From an uncultured Gammaproteobacteria bacterium (lineage in GTDB: Bacteria; Pseudomonadota; Gammaproteobacteria; CAIUAS01): a stretch of DNA of 6,651 bases. The translations under genes were made by a program, and so were the position numbers. This document shows, piece after piece, positions 1 through 5,446 of this stretch. Under the pieces are notes generated by a model. The model made no database searches and had not been told where the DNA came from. It saw nothing but the letters and a program-made list of their open reading frames with translations. How positions within the stretch are numbered: the stretch's first letter is position 1; each line of letters starts with the position of its first letter. Where the stretch lies: the NCBI GenBank assembly GCA_903897205.1, contig CAIUAS010000345.1, positions 1 through 6,651 on the forward strand, read 5' to 3'.

Positions 1-2
1 AA

Positions 3-725
3 GAGATTACTGTTTATAAAGCTTTACATGAAATGCCTTCTCTTACGCCATCCATTGAAGCGCAAAATAATTTATTATTTGCTTCGCTTGCACCGCAAGT
101 ACCGTTGCCTGTTGAAGAACTTGATAAAATAGATTCCACTATTCCTCCATTAGGTTTTGCGCTCGCTCAATTGCATGGTGTCTATATCCTTGCACAAAAT
201 GAGCAAGGTCTCATTATGGTGGATATTCATGCGGCGCATGAACGCATTACTTATGAACGAATGAAAACCGAGTTACAAGCAGAAGGGATTAAAAGCCAAC
301 CTTTATTAGTGCCTATTACCATCGCAGTCAGCGAAAAAGAAGCAGGGTTTGCTGAACAAGCAGTAGAATTATTGGCAGCGACAGGAATTCATATTGAACG
401 CTTAGGACCAACAACGTTAGTAATTCGCCAAGTGCCTATCCTGCTTGGCCGTTTAGATTGCGGCCAATTAGTACGCGATGTTATTGCTGATTTAATAGAG
501 CACAATATTAGCACGCGGGTAAATGATAGTATTAATGAGTTATTAGGAAATATAGCGTGTAGAAGCTCAGTTCGCGCTAATCGTGCCATGACTGTGCATG
601 AAATGAATGCTTTATTGCGCGATATTGAACATACAAAACACAGTGGACAATGCAACCATGGTCGCCCTACCTGGCTGCAATTAAGTATGGATGAATTAGA
701 TAAATTATTTTTGCGTGGTAGATAG
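3..725 (+). CDS. mutL: DNA mismatch repair protein MutL, C-terminal part (5' end outside window)
   Basis: The frame is open to the left edge, so the ATG at 33 is internal and the N-terminal GHKL ATPase domain lies outside the window; about 240 C-terminal residues remain. MutL dimerises, couples MutS mismatch recognition to strand incision and excision, and acts in the cytoplasm. The visible part is the dimerisation/endonuclease domain. It carries the metal-binding signature DIHAAHERITYE (from 222; consensus DQHA-x2-E-x4-E), the ACR motif (555-563), CNHGRP (651-668) and a terminal FLR (708-716). These are the four motifs of MutL proteins with intrinsic nicking activity, as in Pseudomonas and Bacillus; E. 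coli MutL lacks them and relies on MutH. The Gln-to-Ile change in the first motif is mild, since related proteins have Met there. miaA follows after 14 nt, the usual mutL-miaA pairing. Family assignment is very secure; endonuclease activity is inferred from motifs. Confidence 0.96.
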   Translation, partial: EITVYKALHEMPSLTPSIEAQNNLLFASLAPQVPLPVEELDKIDSTIPPLGFALAQLHGVYILAQNEQGLIMVDIHAAHERITYERMKTELQAEGIKSQPLLVPITIAVSEKEAGFAEQAVELLAATGIHIERLGPTTLVIRQVPILLGRLDCGQLVRDVIADLIEHNISTRVNDSINELLGNIACRSSVRANRAMTVHEMNALLRDIEHTKHSGQCNHGRPTWLQLSMDELDKLFLRGR

Positions 726-739
726 GGTTTTTATACTTC

Positions 740-1693
740 ATGAAGACTAAACAAACACCTATTATTTGTTTGATGGGGCCGACTGCTTCAGGTAAAACTG
801 ATATCGCTGTTAACCTGGTTCAGCAATTGCCATTTGAAATTATTAGCGTTGACTCAGCAATGGTTTATCGTGGCATGGACATAGGAACGGCTAAACCTAC
901 TAAAGACATCCTTGCCATTGCGCCGCATCATTTATTGGATATTTGTGATCCAGTGGAAAATTATTCTGCCGGGCAATTTCGTGAAGATGCTTTACGTGAA
1001 ATAGAGATTATTTTGCAGCATAAGCGGATTCCCTTATTAGTGGGCGGTACCATGTTGTATTTTAATGCGCTACAAAATGGCCTGGCTAATTTACCTCGTG
1101 CTAATAGTGAAATTCGTGAGCGGATTAATTGGGAGGCCCAAGCCATAGGCTGGCTAAAATTGCATGAACGCTTACAAAAAATTGATCCGATTGCGGCCGA
1201 ACGTATTCATCCCAATGATCCACAACGCTTACAACGAGCCCTCGAAATTTATGAAATTTCTGGTAAAAATTTAACGTCGTTTTTAGCAGCAGAAGCCAAA
1301 CAAAAATTGCCTTATCCTATTATTAATATTGCACTTGCACCTGCCGATCGCCCTTTATTACATGCGCGAATAGCAAAGCGATTTGATCATATGTTGCAGC
1401 AAGGTTTTATAGCCGAAGTTGAAAAATTATATCAACGAGGCGATTTACAGGCGGAATTATCTGCTATTCGTGCGGTGGGTTATCGACAAGCTTGGGATTA
1501 TTTAGCCAATAAAATTAATTTCGACGAAATGCGAGAGCGTGCCATTATTGCCACGCGCCAATTAGCGAAGCGGCAAATGACTTGGTTACGTAGCTGGGAA
1601 AATTTACAATGGTTTGACAGCGAAGATGCTAATTGTTTAGCTACGATACTTAATTTTTTACAAACTAATGATTTTTTCTTTATACCACGCTAA
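740..1693 (+). CDS. miaA: tRNA dimethylallyltransferase MiaA
   Basis: MiaA transfers the dimethylallyl group of DMAPP to N6 of adenosine-37 in tRNAs reading UNN codons, the first step towards ms2i6A. At 317 residues it matches the usual length (about 316 in E. coli). Visible motifs are the P-loop GPTASGKT (residues 13-20), DSAMVYRGMDIGTAKP (38-53), GGTMLYFNAL (102-111), NDPQRLQRALEIYEISGK (159-176), RAVGYRQAW (244-252) and the C-terminal ATRQLAKRQMTWLR (271-284). Asp38 and Thr104 probably correspond to the catalytic Asp and Thr of the family. The ATG at 740 is supported by the position of the P-loop and by a weak AGGG (724-727) that overlaps the mutL stop, so translation may be coupled to mutL. 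The 3' end overlaps the convergent Ham1-like gene by 36 bp. The gene that often follows miaA in gammaproteobacteria, hfq, is not here. All family motifs are intact. Confidence 0.97.
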   Translation: MKTKQTPIICLMGPTASGKTDIAVNLVQQLPFEIISVDSAMVYRGMDIGTAKPTKDILAIAPHHLLDICDPVENYSAGQFREDALREIEIILQHKRIPLLVGGTMLYFNALQNGLANLPRANSEIRERINWEAQAIGWLKLHERLQKIDPIAAERIHPNDPQRLQRALEIYEISGKNLTSFLAAEAKQKLPYPIINIALAPADRPLLHARIAKRFDHMLQQGFIAEVEKLYQRGDLQAELSAIRAVGYRQAWDYLANKINFDEMRERAIIATRQLAKRQMTWLRSWENLQWFDSEDANCLATILNFLQTNDFFFIPR

Positions 1694-2236
1694 AAAATTT
1701 TTTAATGCATGCTGACGAAAAGCGAACCGCACAAACTCTTTCGTATAACGCAATTCCGCATAAGTTTTATCTGTGCCTTCAGGTTTAAAAATAGCGGTTA
1801 ATGGTAATTGTGGATGCGTTGCTACCTCCACTGGCTTTACTATTGTCCCAGCGCAATGCCCTTCAAACGTTTCTAATCGTTCGCCATCGATATAAACCAT
1901 CTGTAATATAAAGGCTGCTTTAGCGTTTTCATTGACCAGCTTAAAAATTCCATCGAAACCTAATGCTTGAAAAATATATTTCGAAAACGTTCCTGGGAAT
2001 TGATTATATCCTTCAAAATAGATACCGCTGTCATCGATCAATAACGGCTTTTGTAATAAAGCCCAGGCTTTTTTGGCCTTATCGATAGCAATCTTCTTTT
2101 GATCTAATGATTGAATTTCTTCTATATCCACGGGGAACTGTTTGACCAAAATAGTAGGTTCATATTGTTCAAAAAAAGCTTTTACTTCTTCAAATTTACC
2201 GGCATTACCGGTCGCATAATAAATTTCATTTTTCAT
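1658..2236 (-). CDS. Divergent Ham1/RdgB-family (ITPase-like) nucleoside triphosphate pyrophosphatase
   Basis: This family hydrolyses non-canonical purine NTPs (ITP, dITP, XTP) to the monophosphate plus pyrophosphate, keeping deaminated bases out of DNA and RNA. The 192-residue length fits. Conserved elements are the N-terminal TGNAGKFEEV (9-18), an acidic and Lys-rich segment DIEEIQSLDQKKIAIDKA (37-54), the catalytic-type LIDDSGIYFEG (66-76; Asp69 aligns with the general base of DDSGL) followed by FPGTFSKY (80-87), FEGHCAGTI (124-132) and FKPEGTDKTYAEL (150-162). Two signatures are not canonical. The segment normally GFGYDPIF reads QLPLTAIF (143-150), and the normal SHR before the last helix reads AFR (172-174). 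These positions shape the base pocket in E. coli RdgB, so substrate choice may differ and I give no gene symbol. The ATG at 2236 lies immediately before the TGNAGK strand; the Shine-Dalgarno is weak (AAGGG, about 15 nt upstream). It lies 42 nt after the enoyl-CoA hydratase-like gene, probably in one transcript. Confidence 0.82.
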   Translation of the reverse strand: MKNEIYYATGNAGKFEEVKAFFEQYEPTILVKQFPVDIEEIQSLDQKKIAIDKAKKAWALLQKPLLIDDSGIYFEGYNQFPGTFSKYIFQALGFDGIFKLVNENAKAAFILQMVYIDGERLETFEGHCAGTIVKPVEVATHPQLPLTAIFKPEGTDKTYAELRYTKEFVRFAFRQHALKNFLAWYKEKIISL

Positions 2237-2278
2237 AATAATTTTTTCTACCCTTAATAGGATTAAAAAGCAAACTAA

Positions 2279-3064
2279 TTAATTGCCATTAAACAGCGGA
2301 CTTTTCTTCTCAAGAAACGAGCTTATGCCTGTTTTAAAATCATTCGTTGCACAGCAACTTGCAAACGCCCGTCCCTCTGCATCTAATTGCGTTTCCAAAG
2401 AATTATACCAGGACTGATTAATCAAACGCTTCGCTTGAGCATAGGCATGCGTTGGACCGTTAGCTAAGCGTTTAAGTAAACTCTCCGTTTCGGCAGCCAA
2501 TTTTTCAGGCGCAGTCATAAAATTTATTAATCCATATTCCTGTGCTGCTTTAGCTGCAAAAACATCCGATAATAAAATTAATTCCATCGCCTTTTTCGTA
2601 CCCGCTAAACGCGGCAATAAATAGGAAGCACCCCCATCTGGACTGAGCCCTATTCCGCTATAAGCCATCGTAAATTTGGTATTCTCAGCCGCTATGACTA
2701 AATCAGCAGCCATCATGAAACTCATGCCAACACCGGCAACAGAACCATGCACACTGGCTAACACGGGTTTTGGCATTTGCATTATATTTAATATTGCGCC
2801 GCTAAGCAGGCGAATATCATTCATAATATCAGCGGCCATCGTTTCAAGGCGTTCGTAAAAAAATCGAATGTCACCACCTGCCATAAATAAATTACCAGCA
2901 CCTTTTAATAACACAGCACGAACAGCTGTATCTAAACGCACTTGTTCTGTAATCTTCTCTAAATCCTCTGCCATTTCCCTATTAAAACTATTCATTGCTT
3001 CAGGTCGATTGAGTGTTATAGTTGCAATAGCATTTTCAATAGTAAGCTGTACTGTCTTTGACAT
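2279..3064 (-). CDS. Enoyl-CoA hydratase/isomerase (crotonase) family protein
   Basis: A 261-residue single-domain crotonase. These enzymes bind acyl-CoA and stabilise a thioester enolate through two backbone NH groups; reactions include hydration, double-bond isomerisation and dehalogenation. Seen: LNRPEAMNSFN (18-28), the oxyanion-hole segments MAGGDI (61-66) and HGSVAGVGMS (106-115), AADLVIAAENTKF (119-131), GLSPDGGASYLLPRLAG (139-155) and the C-terminal LEKKSPLFNG (251-260). The two Glu residues of true hydratases (Glu144 and Glu164 of rat crotonase) are replaced: Ser115 stands at the first position and Tyr135 at the second. Asp143 in the SPDGG motif aligns with the catalytic Asp of PaaG-type isomerases and of 4-chlorobenzoyl-CoA dehalogenase. 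An isomerase-like role is therefore more likely than hydration; the substrate is unknown. The start at 3064 is supported by a good AGGAA (3071-3075 on the minus strand) about 7 nt upstream. It is the first gene of a probable two-gene minus-strand unit. Confidence 0.88.
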   Translation of the reverse strand: MSKTVQLTIENAIATITLNRPEAMNSFNREMAEDLEKITEQVRLDTAVRAVLLKGAGNLFMAGGDIRFFYERLETMAADIMNDIRLLSGAILNIMQMPKPVLASVHGSVAGVGMSFMMAADLVIAAENTKFTMAYSGIGLSPDGGASYLLPRLAGTKKAMELILLSDVFAAKAAQEYGLINFMTAPEKLAAETESLLKRLANGPTHAYAQAKRLINQSWYNSLETQLDAEGRAFASCCATNDFKTGISSFLEKKSPLFNGN

Positions 3065-3104
3065 ATAAAATTCCTATGATAAATTGCCTAGTAAATTCAT
3101 GGCA

Positions 3105-3157
3105 TTTTCCATCAATTTTCTGCAAATTGGTAGAAAAATACAGAAAAAAATGGAAAA
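3105..3157. repeat. Nested imperfect inverted repeat in the divergent region
   Basis: The left arm TTTTCCAT-CAA-TTTTCTG (3105-3122) pairs with the right arm CAGAAAA-AA-ATGGAAAA (3141-3157): an outer block of 8 perfect pairs and an inner block of 7, separated by a 3-nt/2-nt internal loop, with 18 nt between the arms. It lies between two start codons, not after a gene, which argues against a terminator. It could be a protein-binding dyad or a hairpin in the leader of the crotonase mRNA. A/T-richness makes some chance pairing expected, but the two nested blocks together are notable. Confidence 0.5.
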
Positions 3158-3163
3158 ATACAG
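3133..3163 (+). repeat. 11-bp direct repeat pair with 20-bp period
   Basis: GAAAAATACAG occurs at 3133-3143 and again at 3153-3163, with start points exactly 20 bp apart, about two helical turns. Two identical half-sites on the same face of the helix in a divergent promoter region are typical of tandem regulator binding. The first copy overlaps the loop and right arm of the inverted repeat, the second the outer right arm. The repeat itself is certain; the operator role is inference. Confidence 0.55.
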
Positions 3164-3214
3164 TCTAGTCCATTGTGAAGCAATAAACTTTAATCATATA
3201 CAGAGGAATAATTT

Positions 3215-5353
3215 ATGCAAAAAGCAATAAAAATAATTGCGAGCATAATTGGTTTAATAGTGATACTGGCGGTTGCTGCCGTTATTTGTTTAGTCAGTTT
3301 TGTAAATCCTAACGATTTTAAAGATCAAATTAGTGCAAAGGTTGCTGCTTATACCGGCCGCCATCTAATTATAGACGGCGATATTAAATGGTCATTTTTT
3401 CCTTGGTTAGGGCTGCAAATCAACAAAGTTAGTTTAAGTAATGCGGTTGGTTTTGGTGAACGGCCTTTTGCCCAAATAGACCATGCCGATGTTAAGGTTG
3501 AATTGCTGCCTTTATTTAAAAGTGAAGTTAATGTTGGTAAATTGGGCCTAGACGGCTTAGCACTTAATTTAATGAAAAATGCTCGTGGTGTCACCAATTG
3601 GCAAGATTTGACAGAACATGCTAAATCGCAAGCCCAATCAACCACTGACACTCGCGCTAATAATTCAAAAAATAAATCTTCACATAACCTCAAATTTAAT
3701 ATTGAAGGCATCGATATTAATGACAGCAGCGTTTCTTGGCAAAATCAACAAAGCGGCCAAACAGTGGTGATAAACAATTTATCGATGCAAAGCGGACAAT
3801 TATTATTAAGCACCGCATTTCCATTATCTTTACAATTTAATATACAGAGCAACCAGCCGGCTATTAATGGTAGTTTCTCGTTAAATAGTGATGTTACTGG
3901 CGATCCAGCTAATCAAATTTATTCTTTTAAAAATTTGAAATTAACAAGCACATTAAATAATAAAGCTTATGCTGATGGTAAATTAAATATTGGTTTACAA
4001 GGTAATATTAAGATTGATGCGGGCAACGAAACTTTAACAATCGATTCATTAAACGCTAAGGTTGCCAATATCCAAGTTCAAGGTAATTTACAAGGCAAAC
4101 AAATTTTAAGTCACTTGCAATTGCAGGGTAAAATACAAATCCCTACCTTTAATTTAAAACAATTATTAGCCGCGTTAGGCGAGCCTTTATCTGCAAGACA
4201 AGATCCCAATGCGTTAACGCAAGTTGCTGCTACCGGTGATTTACAAGCAACAGCTAATAGTTTTAAGTTAAGTCAATTAAGCGCTCAACTTGATAAAACT
4301 CATATCAATGGAAATTTAGCTGTCACTGATCTTAGCAAAAAAGCCTTGGCCTTTAATTTAAATATTGATGATATTAATGTAGATAATTATTCTGCAGCTA
4401 GCGCTAATAACGCTGCAAATGACGATAACAACCGTGCTACTAACATTTCTTCTACTAGTACTGCTGCAAAAAATAGGGCCTTATTGCCTATTGAGGCGCT
4501 ACGCCAATTAAATATGCAGGGGCATGTTCAAATTGGCAGTTTGCATTTAAGTAAACTGAACGCCAGCGCTGTTAGCATGCAATTAAAAGCTCAAAATGGC
4601 TTGATTAATTTAGCTCCATTGACCGCTAAACTTTATCAGGGAAATTATAATGGGAGTGTTAATTTAGACGTGCGCGGTAAAACGCCTTTATTTACAACCA
4701 GAAATGAACTCAGTGGCATTCAAATTGAACCTGCCACGAAAGATCTTATTAATATTACCAAACTGCAAATGTCGGGCGTTGGTAATATTAATATGCAAAT
4801 TACGACTCAGGGCAATTCTGAAACGGCGATAATTAATCATCTTAATGGGCAGGGTCGCTTAGCTTTATCGAAGGGTATTATTAAGGGCATTAATATTCCC
4901 TATTGGGTTAGCGTGGGCAGAGCATTGCTCGATAGAAATGCGCCTCCTGCTATGGCTGGCTCTAATCAAACTGCCTTTGGTAATTTAACAGGCACTTTTA
5001 CCATGACTAATGGCCTGGTAAAAAATAATGATTTATTAATTGATGCGCCGACTTTTCAAACCAAAGGCAGTGGTACTGCTAATTTAGCAACGCAATATTT
5101 AGACTATAAATTAATTGTCCAGTTAATGGAGCCTGACGCTCATAAACCACAAGGCGATCCATTACCTATTAAATTAGCTGGCAATTTTTCTAATATAAGT
5201 CCACAGCCTGTTCTAGAAGATATAATCAAAGCTCAGGCGAAAAAACAGGTGGAAAAAAAGATTAATTCGGAATTAAAACAACGGTTGGGTGATGATACGG
5301 GTAAAGCGGTTGGTGATGCGGTTAATTCATTATTAGATCAATTTACCCGCTAG
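3215..5353 (+). CDS. asmA: AsmA family protein (inner-membrane-anchored, periplasmic)
   Basis: AsmA-type proteins are anchored in the inner membrane, extend into the periplasm and affect outer-membrane biogenesis; the wider family is implicated in phospholipid movement between membranes. This 712-residue protein has one N-terminal membrane anchor (about 5-30, no lipobox) followed by NPNDFKDQISAKVAAYTGRH (31-50) and the classic GDIKWSFFPWLGLQINKVSLSN (55-76). A long beta-rich repeat-like middle follows, then LLPIEALRQLNMQGHVQIG (423-441) and the family C-terminal region around 546-660 (GRLALSKGIIKGIN, TGTFTMTNGLVKNNDL, GSGTANLATQYLDYKL, LPIKLAGNFSN). The tail 669-712 is charged and probably helical. 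An Asn/Ser/Thr/Ala-rich segment at 391-420 looks like a flexible linker. The start is fixed by AGAGGA at 3202-3207 and by the position of the membrane segment. It precedes mutY, an order also known from Legionella-type genomes. It is somewhat longer than E. coli AsmA (617). Confidence 0.93.
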   Translation: MQKAIKIIASIIGLIVILAVAAVICLVSFVNPNDFKDQISAKVAAYTGRHLIIDGDIKWSFFPWLGLQINKVSLSNAVGFGERPFAQIDHADVKVELLPLFKSEVNVGKLGLDGLALNLMKNARGVTNWQDLTEHAKSQAQSTTDTRANNSKNKSSHNLKFNIEGIDINDSSVSWQNQQSGQTVVINNLSMQSGQLLLSTAFPLSLQFNIQSNQPAINGSFSLNSDVTGDPANQIYSFKNLKLTSTLNNKAYADGKLNIGLQGNIKIDAGNETLTIDSLNAKVANIQVQGNLQGKQILSHLQLQGKIQIPTFNLKQLLAALGEPLSARQDPNALTQVAATGDLQATANSFKLSQLSAQLDKTHINGNLAVTDLSKKALAFNLNIDDINVDNYSAASANNAANDDNNRATNISSTSTAAKNRALLPIEALRQLNMQGHVQIGSLHLSKLNASAVSMQLKAQNGLINLAPLTAKLYQGNYNGSVNLDVRGKTPLFTTRNELSGIQIEPATKDLINITKLQMSGVGNINMQITTQGNSETAIINHLNGQGRLALSKGIIKGINIPYWVSVGRALLDRNAPPAMAGSNQTAFGNLTGTFTMTNGLVKNNDLLIDAPTFQTKGSGTANLATQYLDYKLIVQLMEPDAHKPQGDPLPIKLAGNFSNISPQPVLEDIIKAQAKKQVEKKINSELKQRLGDDTGKAVGDAVNSLLDQFTR

Positions 5354-5371
5354 CGATCAAAACATGCCGAC

Positions 5372-5399
5372 TTTGTGAGCCACAAGAAATCGTTATAAC
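5372..5399 (+). promoter_or_regulatory. Possible mutY promoter in the asmA-mutY gap
   Basis: The 93-nt gap between asmA and mutY contains TTTGTG (5372-5377), a 16-bp spacer and TATAAC (5394-5399), a passable sigma-70-like pair, about 48 nt before the mutY ATG. The -35-like element sits inside a small perfect palindrome, TTGTG-AGC-CACAA (5373-5385), which could be an operator or a short RNA hairpin. No T-tract follows the hairpin, so an asmA terminator is unlikely. Weak evidence from consensus similarity and position only. Confidence 0.3.
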
Positions 5400-5446
5400 A
5401 AAATTTTCTTCTCCAATAATAGCTCGAGGAGTACCGCATAATTTAT

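Larger units (their letters stand above)
3065..3214. promoter_or_regulatory. Divergent intergenic control region (crotonase gene / asmA)
   Basis: These 150 bp separate two genes transcribed away from each other, so promoters for both directions should lie here. The segment is very A/T-rich with long A-tracts. It contains an imperfect dyad (3105-3157) and an 11-bp direct repeat pair (3133-3163), listed separately. Ribosome binding sites flank it: AGGAA on the minus strand at 3071-3075 for the crotonase gene, and AGAGGA at 3202-3207, 7 nt before the asmA ATG. I could not fix a convincing -35/-10 pair for either gene. That it is a regulatory region is inferred from gene orientation and repeat content. 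Confidence 0.55.

Noticed and set aside
33..725. ATG at 33 as the true start of a short MutL
   Set aside because: The same frame is open and codes plausibly (EITVYKALHE) to the left edge, and MutL needs the N-terminal ATPase domain; the gene simply begins outside the window.
2237..2278. TTAAT-CCT-ATTAA dyad between the two minus-strand genes as a terminator
   Set aside because: The stem is five A/T pairs without a GC core or a following T-tract in the right place; the 42-nt gap is better read as an intra-operon spacer.
3173..3202. TTGTGA / TATACA as a sigma-70 promoter for asmA
   Set aside because: The -10 would abut the AGAGGA ribosome binding site at 3202-3207, so the transcript would start at or after the Shine-Dalgarno. 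This does not fit a normal leader.
3349..3711. 120-codon open frame on the minus strand inside asmA, and similar frames opposite mutL, miaA and the crotonase gene
   Set aside because: They lie wholly within well-supported genes, show no family motifs or ribosome binding sites, and have the composition expected of antisense shadows.
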